Source: Neptunomonas japonica JAMM 1380 (GTDB lineage Bacteria > Pseudomonadota > Gammaproteobacteria > Pseudomonadales > Balneatricaceae). Taken from it: a stretch of 64,000 nt of DNA. The notes under the pieces are model-generated. The model did not search any database. It was not told where the DNA came from and saw only the letters and a list, made by a program, of their open reading frames with translations. Location: NCBI RefSeq assembly GCF_016592555.1, contig NZ_AP014546.1:2118501-2182500 (forward strand). Reading direction: 5' to 3'. Shown piece by piece: positions 36,050 through 45,251 of the stretch. Both the position numbers and the translations under genes were made by a program. Numbering within the stretch: position 1 is the stretch's first letter; each line of letters begins with the position of its first letter.

Positions 36050-37618
36050 CTACGGCAGCATCATACCTCTGATAGTAAAGTAAATTATGGCCGCCATCAC
36101 ACCAGAGGCGGGTACCGTAATGACCCAAGCAGCGGCAATTTTTAGCAATGCTGAGCGCTTAACCAGCTCAGTTTTATAGACTTTACGCAGCTCTTTTCGT
36201 TCTTTTTTGGATAAATGCTCTTTATTCGAGCTTTTCTTAAGCTGCTGTAACATCTCCCCTTTTGTCTTAATAGATGCTTGTCCAAACTCTGCTAAATAGG
36301 CTTCTACTTCTATAGGGTTATCATTTTCATGGTGGTGCATAATTTCTATGGTCATTTCAGTATAGCTGGCTTTCAAAAACTCCCGTAAAAAACCGACACC
36401 AAAAACACCGCCTACAGCGATATGCGTAGAACTAACAGGTAAGCCAAGTTGCGAGGCAATAATCACCGTAATAGCTGCTGCCATCGCAATGCAAAAAGCA
36501 CGCATCTTATCCAGCTCAGTAATTTCACTTCCCACAGTACGAATGAGTTTTGGCCCATAAAGCGCTAATCCGATAGCAATACCCACAGCACCAATCAACA
36601 TAACCCACAGAGGAATAGACGCTTTGGTTGCAAGACCACCACTCAACACAGCATCATTGATTGCCGCCAATGGGCCTACTGCGTTGGCAACATCATTTCC
36701 ACCATGAGCAAAACTAAGGAGCGCCGCTGCAAAGATTAATGGCACCGTAAACAAGCTGTTAATACTCTCTTTATCATTCTTAAGTTGCTCTGCAGCACGG
36801 TGAATTATTGGGCGCACAATGACATAAACAATTGCAGCTACCGCTGCACCTATCAATAAAGCGGTTACTAGATCGACCTTCCAGATCTTTTTAAACCCTT
36901 TCATCATTAAGTAAGTACTAAATGCCCAAGCCATAAAGAGAACTAACAATGGCACCATGCGCTTAGCTGATGAAATCATATCGTCTTGATAGGTAATCGT
37001 GCGCTTAATTAATAAGAGAAATGATGCTGCAATTATGCCGCCAAAAACAGGGGATATAACCCAGCTTGCCGCAATGTTGCCCAACTGTGGCCAATTGGCA
37101 ATCTCCCATCCACCAGCAGCAATCCCAGCCCCCAATATACCTCCGACGATAGAGTGGGTAGTTGAAACAGGAGCTCCTGCAATGGTTGCTAAGTTCAACC
37201 AAATAGCTCCGGCCAACAATGCGGCCATCATTAACCAGATAAATGTTTGGCTGCTGGGTATAAGAGAAGGATCAATTATCCCTTTCTTAATAGTGCTCAC
37301 CACATCACCACCAGCAATTAAAGCACCACTGGCTTCAAATATAATCGCTATTAAAATGGCACCGGTCATCGTTAATGCTTTTGAGCCTACAGCAGGCCCT
37401 ACATTGTTCGCCACATCATTGGCGCCAATATTCATTGCCATATATCCGCCAATCATAGCGGCAACCACGAGCATTACATGGTCTGTACTATCCATTCCTA
37501 CCCGGCTTGTATACAGCATGATGCCCACAATAAAAAGCAACGCCGTCCCACTTCGAAAAAGCTCTTTACGCCCATGGCCAGAGGCGGCTTCTAAATCATG
37601 AAGATTGTTAATATCCAT
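36050..37618 (-). CDS. pit: Low-affinity inorganic phosphate transporter (Pit family)
   Basis: The 522-residue polytopic protein has both family signatures: MNIGANDVANNVGPAVGSKA at about residues 63-82 and LSFAHGGNDVANAVGPLAAI at about residues 300-319. Further repeat-symmetric pieces are GAPVSTTHSIVGGILGAG and GLPVSSTHIAVGGVFGVG. A hydrophilic loop of about 90 residues precedes the last membrane segment. It carries metal-phosphate in symport with protons. First gene of the phosphate operon; no clear Pho box was seen upstream. Confidence 0.93.
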   Translation of the reverse strand: MDINNLHDLEAASGHGRKELFRSGTALLFIVGIMLYTSRVGMDSTDHVMLVVAAMIGGYMAMNIGANDVANNVGPAVGSKALTMTGAILIAIIFEASGALIAGGDVVSTIKKGIIDPSLIPSSQTFIWLMMAALLAGAIWLNLATIAGAPVSTTHSIVGGILGAGIAAGGWEIANWPQLGNIAASWVISPVFGGIIAASFLLLIKRTITYQDDMISSAKRMVPLLVLFMAWAFSTYLMMKGFKKIWKVDLVTALLIGAAVAAIVYVIVRPIIHRAAEQLKNDKESINSLFTVPLIFAAALLSFAHGGNDVANAVGPLAAINDAVLSGGLATKASIPLWVMLIGAVGIAIGLALYGPKLIRTVGSEITELDKMRAFCIAMAAAITVIIASQLGLPVSSTHIAVGGVFGVGFLREFLKASYTEMTIEIMHHHENDNPIEVEAYLAEFGQASIKTKGEMLQQLKKSSNKEHLSKKERKELRKVYKTELVKRSALLKIAAAWVITVPASGVMAAIIYFTIRGMMLP

Positions 37619-37934
37619 AAAACCATTACCTGTTTAAAAGTTACTATTACGACAAATCAATAGTGCCTGATCGACCCAAATCGTATCGATTCAAACACGT
37701 TGAATATTCATATTGACGTTGCTTTTTGGGCATAATCGGAAAGGTAACGGCATTCAGAATTTCTATCAATGACTTGTGTCGTTTTTTTGTCATTATTATG
37801 TAACATAAAACGTATTAGCAATGATCGGATTGCTAGCAGCAATTTTCACTACCCCCATTCAGCACTAAACTTACTTGAGCAACTTCCGTGGTATGATCAA
37901 GGCTCACTCCTCCCTACTTGGCAGCAACATCCTC
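37619..37934. other. Promoter region between pit and the small membrane gene
   Basis: Divergent intergenic region of about 316 bp. No operator, RNA gene or hairpin I can support. Confidence 0.35.
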
Positions 37935-38183
37935 ATGAAGAAAAAAAGCGTCCTACAAAAAATCTCTCTGGTTGCTGGTATTATCAGTGAATTACTCTGT
38001 GTACTCTGCCTTGTCATGCTTGTTATTAAGGCGCAAGAGTTAGGTATGGAAGATGTTATTTCTGCCAGCTATATGGCATCTGCTTTTTTCTTTTTCACCA
38101 CAGGTTTTGTATTAATTATTATCGCTAAAGCGAATGTACCAAGCTTTAGTTTTGATACTCACTCAGACAATAAAGACCACTAG
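37935..38183 (+). CDS. Small membrane protein with two helices
   Basis: The 82-residue protein, MKKKSVLQKISLVAGII onward, has two hydrophobic segments (ISLVAGIISELLCVLCLVML; YMASAFFFFTTGFVLIIIA) separated by a short polar loop, and a polar C-terminus. The start is uncertain: the ATG at 37893 would add 14 residues and neither has a good ribosome site. Divergent from pit. Family not recognised. Confidence 0.5.
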   Translation: MKKKSVLQKISLVAGIISELLCVLCLVMLVIKAQELGMEDVISASYMASAFFFFTTGFVLIIIAKANVPSFSFDTHSDNKDH

Positions 38184-38260
38184 TATATTCAATATTTCCT
38201 TGCTTGCAGGTCATTGTGTTTAGTTCTGGCTTGCTCTTCTTTTTTAGTCTTTTATAAGAA

Positions 38261-38656
38261 TTAAACAAGATACATAACCAAAGACATAAGAAACACGCTT
38301 ACAACCCTATAGCCCGACTGGATAATAAGAAGTTTATTTCCCCAACCGCAAAACAGGTTGTCTGATAGTAATGCGGGAAATATAACCAAGCATCCCAAAA
38401 TAGCCCCAATACTGACAGCGCTTGAAATATCAGAAATAGTAAGCAGAGAGAACAACAATGAAACACCAACAGCAGTCAGGAAGCTTGAAATAATACTGCC
38501 AACTAATGGAACAGTTTGCTTACCTAATGTTTCCGGTGTTTTACCAATGCACTTCATCCATGCCCCACCAAATGCGATAGGTGAATACCATAAAGCCCCC
38601 AGCAGCATACCTATAACAGTTGCAGCGATAACTCCTAACAGATTGATATCAAACAT
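38261..38656 (-). CDS. DUF1761 family membrane protein
   Basis: The 131-residue protein has four membrane helices. GMLLGALWYSPIAFGGAWMK at about residues 16-35 is the DUF1761 signature, followed by VGSIISSFLTAVGVSLLFSL and two more helices. Members are widespread inner-membrane proteins of unknown function. It is transcribed alone on the minus strand. Confidence 0.8.
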   Translation of the reverse strand: MFDINLLGVIAATVIGMLLGALWYSPIAFGGAWMKCIGKTPETLGKQTVPLVGSIISSFLTAVGVSLLFSLLTISDISSAVSIGAILGCLVIFPALLSDNLFCGWGNKLLIIQSGYRVVSVFLMSLVMYLV

Positions 38657-38933
38657 ACTTCTCCCCTACTCTAAAGATACGTTGAAAAGCATAAAACCAA
38701 CAAAGACTATACTCCATGGAGATAATGCTGTGTTGTCTATTTCTTGTTCTGCTATATCGTCAATCTCTGGATGCTTTGACGCCAATTCTGAATAGAGCCT
38801 GCACCGACAGAAAATCACCCATTCAACCGCTAAATTATCTGTTTGTAATTGACACCCTCTGTACAAGCCGACACTATGCGCACCTAATAACAGTTTACGC
38901 CTTTACGCGTAACGATTTTTATAACGGTGCCCT

Positions 38934-39281
38934 ATGAGCGAGCAAGATAACGAAGCAAATTATCAGAAATTTCTGCAACAAATTTGCAGTCAACAGGAGA
39001 TCTGGATTCTGACCGACGATCATGGTTGCGTTATGCTGAACACAGACGATGAAGATTGCGTTCCAGTTTGGGCGAATGAAGCTGATGCCAGCAACTGGGC
39101 CAATGGCGAATGGCAAACGTGTGAAGCACAAGCTATCACGTTAAAAACGTGGCAACATCGCTGGACACCAGGCCTTGTAGAAGATGAATTCAGTGTGGTG
39201 ATTGCTCCTCAAGAAGATCAGCTAGGTTTTGTCATACACCCAGAAGATTTGGATTTGGATATCCGTAAAACAAAAAATTGA
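38934..39281 (+). CDS. DUF2750 family protein
   Basis: The 115-residue acidic, soluble protein has the DUF2750 pattern: NYQKFLQQICSQQEIWIL, MLNTDDEDCVPVWANEADAS, WANGEWQTCEAQ, FSVVIAPQEDQLGFVIHPED. The family is small and cytoplasmic, with no known activity. Transcribed alone. Confidence 0.82.
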   Translation: MSEQDNEANYQKFLQQICSQQEIWILTDDHGCVMLNTDDEDCVPVWANEADASNWANGEWQTCEAQAITLKTWQHRWTPGLVEDEFSVVIAPQEDQLGFVIHPEDLDLDIRKTKN

Positions 39282-39558
39282 TCGGCCCCTCTATTCAGCA
39301 TTTTTCGTATAGTTTCTATATATAAAAGCGAGCAGAAACACCCTGTGAACCTACTGCGATTACAGGGTTACACCATCCTGGCCTGCTAACCAAATGGCAC
39401 GCCGTATTAATCTGACCATTTCTTACCCAACTACCCCCTTGCTCGAGCAACACAGGCCATATTACTCAGCAATATACTGCAATCTTTATGACATGATTCT
39501 GTCATATTCTGCCGTTAAGGTGCTGTGATTACGATGAAATAATGCTTGTGAGGCAAAA

Positions 39559-40116
39559 ATGAAAAAGCAGTTAGCAGGAATAATAACGGCCGCAGCACTA
39601 CTAAGCTTGTATGGTTGCCAATCGACTAGCGTGAAAGATAACGTTGCTACAATTCCAGATATGAACAACCAAGACCTTTATGAAGTGTCTCATGAAGGCC
39701 GTTACTATGTTTTTGATGACTTTAAGGTCTATCAAGAGTTCCTAACTGTAGGTGAAACATCGTACCGTAAAGTACTGATTGGCGGTGGCCCAAACGGTCA
39801 GACGTTAGTGTATGGACTACGCGGCGTTGATAAGAAAAAACTCAGCGGCGTAGCAGCAGAAGAGATGTTTAAAGGCTCATTACAAGCCGCTGACCCATTT
39901 TACGGTGAAATTCGTGCTGATGATGGCCGCTTATATGTTTTCGATAGCTTAGACGATATGAAAGCCATGCGTATGGTAGGTGAAGCGCCATACCGTTATA
40001 CCGATATCGGTACAGGTCCCGACAAGCAAACCGTCGTTTATGTACTTAACAAACAAAATAAAAAATATAAGCCTGAAGCGCTAATGATGAAATTCAAGCA
40101 GCACTACAACTTATAA
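39559..40116 (+). CDS. Lipoprotein with an internal duplication
   Basis: The 185-residue protein has a lipoprotein signal peptide with lipobox LSLYGC (Cys20). The mature part is two copies of a unit of about 65 residues: copy 1 GRYYVFDDFKVYQEFLTVGE, SYRKVLIGGGPNGQTLVYGL; copy 2 GRLYVFDSLDDMKAMRMVGE, PYRYTDIGTGPDKQTVVYVL. GAGG precedes the ATG. Function unknown; the domain is likely envelope-exposed. A stable hairpin lies 14 bp after the stop. Confidence 0.8.
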   Translation: MKKQLAGIITAAALLSLYGCQSTSVKDNVATIPDMNNQDLYEVSHEGRYYVFDDFKVYQEFLTVGETSYRKVLIGGGPNGQTLVYGLRGVDKKKLSGVAAEEMFKGSLQAADPFYGEIRADDGRLYVFDSLDDMKAMRMVGEAPYRYTDIGTGPDKQTVVYVLNKQNKKYKPEALMMKFKQHYNL

Positions 40117-40129
40117 CAAGACTACTCTA

Positions 40130-40172
40130 AAGCTCCCCCGTCATTTAAATTATTAGAAGTGACGGGGAGCTT
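40130..40172. terminator. Stable hairpin after the lipoprotein gene
   Basis: AAGCTCCCCCGTCA (40130-40143) pairs with TGACGGGGAGCTT (40160-40172) with one bulged C. No T tract follows on the plus strand, so it could be a weak terminator or an mRNA 3'-end stabiliser. Confidence 0.5.
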
Positions 40173-40554
40173 ACGTTACTACTCACTCTTGATACCCCTT
40201 ATCATCATGGCTAACTCTCTTTTCTAGAATTGAGCCGCTTCCTAGTAACAACTCTTTGAGATAACGATTAAGTGATATATTTTAAATACATAACACTTTA
40301 ATAAAGAATGATAAGTAATTGATTTTATTATTTAAAAATCAAAAATCATAATTTGCCATCCAATTTATCTCTGTTACACACTTTAAGACGCACTTTCATC
40401 TTTAGCTGGTGCCCCGAACTGATTTACCAAAAAACGTCATACCTAACGCCAACGCAAGAAAACCAATTTTTAAGATTACAGCAATCACATGAAGCACTTG
40501 CAGAAGAACTCTTTAACCGTAACAATTAGCTATTCTTAATTGAGAAGACTAATA
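40173..40554. other. Intergenic region upstream of hpaR
   Basis: Mostly AT-rich. A frame ending at about 40529 reads TSYLTPTQENQFLRLQQSHE, then ALAEELFNRNN and stop, which looks like the C-terminus of a helical protein, but it has no start codon with a ribosome site. It may be a gene remnant; support is weak. Confidence 0.3.
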
Positions 40555-40977
40555 ATGCGTAAGTTTGAAGACTCTATCCCGTTACAATTGCTCAAAGCTC
40601 GCGAAGCATCCATGCAGTTTTTCCGTCCGCTATTACAGAAAAACAACCTAACCGAGCAGCAATGGCGTGTTCTTCGAGCACTGAAGGCTAACGACGAGCT
40701 TGAATCAAAACAACTCGCTGACCTTTGTTGCATTCTTAGCCCAAGTTTAACCGGTATCATTAAGCGGCTTGAGCAACAAGGTTTCATCGAGAGGCGCAAA
40801 TCAGCGGAAGACCAGCGCCGTACACTTATAAAATTAACAGAGCAGGCTTTACAACTGTTCGAACAAATTAGCCCAGAAGTCGACGCACACTATCAATTAT
40901 TTGCTGAGCGTTTTGGAGAAGACAAACTGGAGCAGCTTTCAAAGCTGTTACAAGAACTCGCCTCAATCAAGCCCTAA
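40555..40977 (+). CDS. hpaR: MarR-family regulator of homoprotocatechuate catabolism
   Basis: The 140-residue MarR-type winged-helix protein closely fits HpaR/HpcR: MRKFEDSIPLQLLKAREASM, then NLTEQQWRVLRALKANDELE, recognition region CILSPSLTGIIKRLEQQGFI and wing RRKSAEDQRRTLIKLT. HpaR represses the meta-cleavage operon and is released by aromatic ligands. The ATG at 40555 is preceded by GAGAAG. It lies just upstream of hpaD, and an 18 bp palindrome upstream of three hpa units is its likely target. Confidence 0.87.
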   Translation: MRKFEDSIPLQLLKAREASMQFFRPLLQKNNLTEQQWRVLRALKANDELESKQLADLCCILSPSLTGIIKRLEQQGFIERRKSAEDQRRTLIKLTEQALQLFEQISPEVDAHYQLFAERFGEDKLEQLSKLLQELASIKP

Positions 40978-40984
40978 TAATGCT

Positions 40985-41024
40985 TACTTTTACAAACCTG
41001 TATATCCACCGGGTTTGTAAAGTA
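40985..41024. terminator. Hairpin after hpaR
   Basis: TACTTTTACAAACC (40985-40998) pairs with GGTTTGTAAAGTA (41012-41024) with one bulge. It lies between hpaR and the hpaD promoter and could act in either direction; no T tract. Confidence 0.45.
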
Positions 41025-41091
41025 ACGCCTTAGCACCTCGCCCATATTACATTTCATATTCAATCAGCACGTTTGATTTTCACCTTCCCTA

Positions 41092-41120
41092 TTGACAATA
41101 GATAATATGTTAACTAATCT
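41092..41120 (+). promoter_or_regulatory. Putative hpaD promoter
   Basis: A perfect -35 TTGACA (41092-41097), a 17 bp spacer and a weak -10 TAATCT (41115-41120). The proposed HpaR operator starts 8 bp downstream, a suitable position for repression. Confidence 0.45.
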
Positions 41121-41127
41121 CTCCATA

Positions 41128-41145
41128 TACTTAATATATTAACTA
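41128..41145. promoter_or_regulatory. Proposed HpaR operator upstream of hpaD
   Basis: TACTTAATATATTAACTA differs at one position (C for G) from the perfect palindrome found upstream of hpaH. It is followed by a second palindrome, ACTAATAATATTAGT (41142-41156). Confidence 0.6.
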
Positions 41146-41232
41146 ATAATATTAGTCATCCATAAAACCACTAGGTGTAAAGCACACCATCAGATGGCAT
41201 ATACTGATAACAATACTAAGTGAGGTAACACA

Positions 41233-42084
41233 ATGGGCGAAATTGTACTGGCAGCGAAAATAACTCACGTGCCAACGATGCTGTTATCGGAGCAACCCGG
41301 ACGCTTGGAAGGCTGTCGCAAGCAAGCCATTGATGGGCATAAAGAGATTGCCCGTCGTGCCCGAGAAGCCGGTGCCGATACAATCGTGGTTATAGACACC
41401 CACTGGCTTGTGAACAACGGTTACCATATCAATTCTAATAGCCGTTTTAAAGGCAATTACACCAGCCACGAGTTCCCTCACTTTATTCAGAACATGGAGT
41501 ACGACTACCAAGGAAACCCTGAACTTGGCGATTTAATAGCAAAAAAAGCAACAGATAAAGGCGTTTACACCCTCTCCCATCAAGTTGATTCGCTTACACT
41601 TGAATATGGCACCTTAGTGCCTATGTATTATATGAACGAGGAAGCTGATCTAAAAGTCGTCTCTATTTCTGGCTGGTGTAGCGTCCATAGTCTTGAGTCA
41701 TCACGTATCCTTGGCGAAGCCATTCGTGAAGCGATTGAAGCCAGTGATAGTAAAGTCATGGTACTGGCTTCAGGCTCATTATCGCACCGGATTTGGGCTA
41801 ATGACGATTACGAAGCAAACAACGGCACCTTTACTATCTCCAAAGAATTTAACCGCCAGGTAGACCTTCGCGTTTTAGATCTTTGGCAACAAGGTGATAC
41901 CGCTACCTTCTTAAAGATGCTGCCTGACTATGCAAACCTTTGCTCTGGTGAAGGCGGTATGCACGATACAGCCATGCTATTTGGCGCACTGGGTTGGGAT
42001 GAGTATCAAGGTAAGGGTGAGATCATTGGTGAATACTTCCCGAGCTCAGGCACAGGACAAGTAAACGTTGTTTTCAGCCTTTAA
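41233..42084 (+). CDS. hpaD: 3,4-dihydroxyphenylacetate 2,3-dioxygenase (class III extradiol, LigB type)
   Basis: The 283-residue iron-dependent dioxygenase opens the homoprotocatechuate ring to 5-carboxymethyl-2-hydroxymuconate semialdehyde. The LigB-type fold is visible from AKITHVPTMLLSE at the N-terminus (metal His), VVIDTHWLVN near residue 55, LEYGTLVPMYYM and ASGSLSHRIW. GAGGT precedes the ATG. It is the first gene of a two-gene unit with an MFS transporter, controlled by the promoter and operator just upstream. Confidence 0.9.
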   Translation: MGEIVLAAKITHVPTMLLSEQPGRLEGCRKQAIDGHKEIARRAREAGADTIVVIDTHWLVNNGYHINSNSRFKGNYTSHEFPHFIQNMEYDYQGNPELGDLIAKKATDKGVYTLSHQVDSLTLEYGTLVPMYYMNEEADLKVVSISGWCSVHSLESSRILGEAIREAIEASDSKVMVLASGSLSHRIWANDDYEANNGTFTISKEFNRQVDLRVLDLWQQGDTATFLKMLPDYANLCSGEGGMHDTAMLFGALGWDEYQGKGEIIGEYFPSSGTGQVNVVFSL

Positions 42085-42126
42085 TATTAAGAGGCCTTGC
42101 GCGAGCCTCATAAGAAAACTTAAGTA

Positions 42127-43329
42127 ATGAAACCAATCGTTAAGAATACAGCGACTGCTGCAACACCGGTTTCATTACTCGCTGGCATGGCGATCGCAAG
42201 CCCTGTTGCACTCAATATATTTGCTCCTGTCATGCCGGAGCTGGCTGTTACATTTAACACCAGCACTTTCACTATCCAGCTAGGCTTTACCCTTTACCTT
42301 TTCACACTCGCTATTGGCCAGCTCATCAGTGGCCCTTTGGCTGATCGTTATGGCCGCAGGCCGGTACTGCTATGGGGGTTTATCCTGCATATCGCGGGGT
42401 GTTTACTCGGTATTATGGCTGCTGAAGCCTGGCAACTATTACTAGCACGCGTATTGCAAGCCGCCGGAGGCTGTACGGGTATGCTACTGGCACGCAGTAT
42501 TGTTTTGGACCAACACGGAAAAGATCAAGCCGCAGGTATGCTCGGTTATATCACCTTGGGGATCGCTAGCGCACAAGCAATAGCCCCCACTATGGGGGGT
42601 TATCTTAGCCTACTTGCAGGTTGGCAAAGCGTGTTCTGGCTTTCGATGGCTCTGGGGTCAATCATATGGCTGGGAGCACTGCTGTACCTGCCTGAGTCAG
42701 ATAAAATCGACCAGAATAGCAAAGGTTTCCTGGATAGCTTCAAACGCTACAACTGTGTTTTGTCTTCACCCGGTTACCTCTGGTACGCCCTATCCTGCAC
42801 CATGATAGCGTGTGGTTTTTTTATCTTTATTACCAGCGCCCCCTTTGTTGTAGCTAAGCATATGCAAGGCAGCCCAGTAGATTATGGAAACTGGTTTATA
42901 CTGGTCGCTGGTGGCTTCTGGTTAGGTAGCCTGACGGCAGGAAAAGTGTCCGCAAAAGCCGGCACCAACCGAATGATAAAACTGGGAAATTATATTTCGG
43001 GTGCTGGCAGCCTGCTAATGCTGGGGCTGTTCATAGTAGACTCACCCAGCTACTTGAGCTTATTCCTACCGATGGCCCTGTTCACTTTTGGCAGAGGCTT
43101 AAGTCAACCGAATGCCCAAGCCAGTGCCATATCCGCTACCAGCGGAGCCAAAGCTACTGCTACCGGCATGCTCGGCTTTCTTCAACTGTTGATTGGCTCA
43201 CTCATGGCTCAGCTAACACCGCTACTCATGAAGATGGGACTGGTTGTACTGCCTCTTGTTCTATTGAGCATGGTTCTACTGGCAGCCTACTGCTATTACC
43301 GAGGTGTTAAGGCCTGTACTGCCTGCTAG
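42127..43329 (+). CDS. MFS transporter, Bcr/CflA-like
   Basis: The 400-residue protein has twelve predicted membrane helices. The MFS loop signature GPLADRYGRRPVLLWG is at about residues 69-84, and LLARVLQAAGGCTGMLLARS follows, typical of the drug:H+ antiporter 1 (Bcr/CflA) group. It lies 42 bp after hpaD in the same direction, so it may move an aromatic substrate or metabolite of the hpa pathway. Substrate unknown. Confidence 0.85.
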   Translation: MKPIVKNTATAATPVSLLAGMAIASPVALNIFAPVMPELAVTFNTSTFTIQLGFTLYLFTLAIGQLISGPLADRYGRRPVLLWGFILHIAGCLLGIMAAEAWQLLLARVLQAAGGCTGMLLARSIVLDQHGKDQAAGMLGYITLGIASAQAIAPTMGGYLSLLAGWQSVFWLSMALGSIIWLGALLYLPESDKIDQNSKGFLDSFKRYNCVLSSPGYLWYALSCTMIACGFFIFITSAPFVVAKHMQGSPVDYGNWFILVAGGFWLGSLTAGKVSAKAGTNRMIKLGNYISGAGSLLMLGLFIVDSPSYLSLFLPMALFTFGRGLSQPNAQASAISATSGAKATATGMLGFLQLLIGSLMAQLTPLLMKMGLVVLPLVLLSMVLLAAYCYYRGVKACTAC

Positions 43330-43339
43330 CGTATGACCA

Positions 43340-44245
43340 TTATTTTACTTCCCAAGGGGGATTGGGAGTCGTTGATTCAATCACATGATCGATAAAGGTT
43401 CTGACATTTCGGGCTAAGTATTTGTGAGAAGGATAAATAATATAAATGCTTTGCTTAGGGGGCGAGTAGTCGGCTAAGACCTGAATTAATTTCCCTTCTA
43501 TTAATGACTCAAGAACCAATGGATGAGGCACTTGGGCAACCCCCATACCGTTATGAGCGGCTTCAACGACTAATTGCATATTATCAGCGGCATAGCGTCC
43601 TTTAACGGGAACCGACATTTCTCCTTCTTCAGTCATAAAACGCCAATGTTGATTTTTTAAGCCCCTTCCCATGATGACACAATCATGCTGACTCAAGTCA
43701 TCAGGAAGAATTGGCGTGCCAGATTTTTCGAGATAATCAGGGCTAGCACAAAATATGCTCTGCTTAGGGCCAATGCGACGGGCAATAAGGCTAGAGTCCT
43801 TAAGGTCGCCGCTACGAAACGCAATATCTATGCGCTCCTCTATAAGATCTACATAGCGGTCTGTTACTTCCAATTCTATTTGAACATCTGGGTAGCGCCG
43901 TAGAAAGTCATTAATCCAGGGTTGCAAATAGTTCACGGCAAAATCCGTTGGCGAGGTAATCCTTAACAGGCCCGTTGGCATCGATCTGGACTCACTCGCC
44001 AGCGTAGTGGCTTCTTCAATACTTGCTAGGCTCTGCTGGCAACTTTCAAAATACTGCTGGCCAATGTCGGTCAAATGCAGTTTTCGCGTGGATCTTTGCA
44101 GTAGCCTCACGCCAAGTGCATCTTCAAGCTTTTGTACTTTTCGGCTCACCGTCGTTGAAGGCATGTTCAGTTGCTTGCTAGCGCCGACAAAACTTCCCGC
44201 CTCGACAACTTTTATAAAGACATAAACCTCATTGAAATCAACCAT
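43340..44245 (-). CDS. LysR-family transcriptional regulator
   Basis: The 301-residue protein has an N-terminal HTH (FIKVVEAGSFVGASKQLNMP, TTVSRKVQKLEDALGVRLLQ) followed by an effector-binding domain (RITSPTDFAVNYLQPWI; RIDIAFRSGDLKDSSLIARR). Divergent from the pirin/isochorismatase pair at 44356, which it most likely controls. It is convergent with the MFS gene, 10 bp apart. Confidence 0.9.
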   Translation of the reverse strand: MVDFNEVYVFIKVVEAGSFVGASKQLNMPSTTVSRKVQKLEDALGVRLLQRSTRKLHLTDIGQQYFESCQQSLASIEEATTLASESRSMPTGLLRITSPTDFAVNYLQPWINDFLRRYPDVQIELEVTDRYVDLIEERIDIAFRSGDLKDSSLIARRIGPKQSIFCASPDYLEKSGTPILPDDLSQHDCVIMGRGLKNQHWRFMTEEGEMSVPVKGRYAADNMQLVVEAAHNGMGVAQVPHPLVLESLIEGKLIQVLADYSPPKQSIYIIYPSHKYLARNVRTFIDHVIESTTPNPPWEVK

Positions 44246-44355
44246 TCACCAACCACTCACAATTATGGGATAGATAAAACCAACTATACCATCTAATCAG
44301 GTAATCAAATATGAAATACCATGGTCCCATCGTTAGTACTTAGGAGGATCAACAC

Positions 44356-45198
44356 ATGAGCCGCTCAATAATAGAAATCAGAAACGGTCATCAGCATGGC
44401 CCTATTACCAGCTTTATTAACCAGAAGAATGTTCAGCAACTTAACCCTTTTGTGCTGTGGGATCACTTTCAGACAGAAGGTCTGAAAGGCACCACAGGGT
44501 TTGGCTTTCATGGGCACTCAGGGGTAGCCACTATTTCTTACCCCGTAATCGGCGACATCGTCCACGAAGATACCGATGGCAACCAAGGCAAGCTAGAAGC
44601 CGGCGGCGTGCAGTTAATGGCGTCTGGTGCCGGTGTTTTACATAAAGAAACTGTTTATCCCAACAAAGGTGTAACCGACGCTTTCCAACTGTGGACTCTA
44701 TTACCTCAGGATGAGGTCGAGATGGGTCCGGTGTCCTATTCACTCGCACAGAAAAAGCTGGCTCCTGTTGTTACGACGCCTGTTAGCAAGACGAAGATCC
44801 TGATAGGACAGCATTCTGGTGCTGTTAGCCCTGCTAAACACAGTGTCGATATTACCTATCTTGAGGTCGAGATTACGCCCAATGGCACATGGCAGCATGC
44901 AGTAAAAAAGGGCCAGACCAGCGGTTTTATTTATGTTCGCTCAGGCGAAATATCCCTCAATAATAGTTTGCTTCAAGCAACCCATCTAGGAGTGCTCAAC
45001 CCATCAGACGCTGATCTTAGCCTAACCGCGGGTGACTCAGGTGCCGTCATTATGGTTGCTTTAGGGCAGCCCCTTGAGCAACCCATTATCAGCTCAGGCT
45101 CATCAATGCATTCCAGCCAGGAACGCCTAAACGTAGGCGCTCATAACATTCATCGTTTAACCCAAGCGCTTGATGCAACACCCAAAAGAGCAATTTAA
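44356..45198 (+). CDS. Pirin family protein
   Basis: The 280-residue bicupin has the pirin signature: GFGFHGHSGVATISYPVIGD with VHEDTDGNQGKLEAGGVQLM and SGAGVLHKE, supplying the His and Glu metal ligands of the N-terminal cupin. Some family members are quercetin dioxygenases, others iron-sensing cofactors; which applies here is unknown. GGAGG lies upstream of the ATG. It forms a unit with the isochorismatase-like gene 53 bp downstream, under the divergent LysR regulator. Confidence 0.88.
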   Translation: MSRSIIEIRNGHQHGPITSFINQKNVQQLNPFVLWDHFQTEGLKGTTGFGFHGHSGVATISYPVIGDIVHEDTDGNQGKLEAGGVQLMASGAGVLHKETVYPNKGVTDAFQLWTLLPQDEVEMGPVSYSLAQKKLAPVVTTPVSKTKILIGQHSGAVSPAKHSVDITYLEVEITPNGTWQHAVKKGQTSGFIYVRSGEISLNNSLLQATHLGVLNPSDADLSLTAGDSGAVIMVALGQPLEQPIISSGSSMHSSQERLNVGAHNIHRLTQALDATPKRAI

Positions 45199-45251
45199 GT
45201 CTGAAAAAGCCTAAAAATGGCTGAGTACTTAATCAACTATCGAGGTCTATT

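Noticed and set aside
36999..37601. 200-codon plus-strand ORF
   Set aside because: Antisense shadow of the pit transporter.
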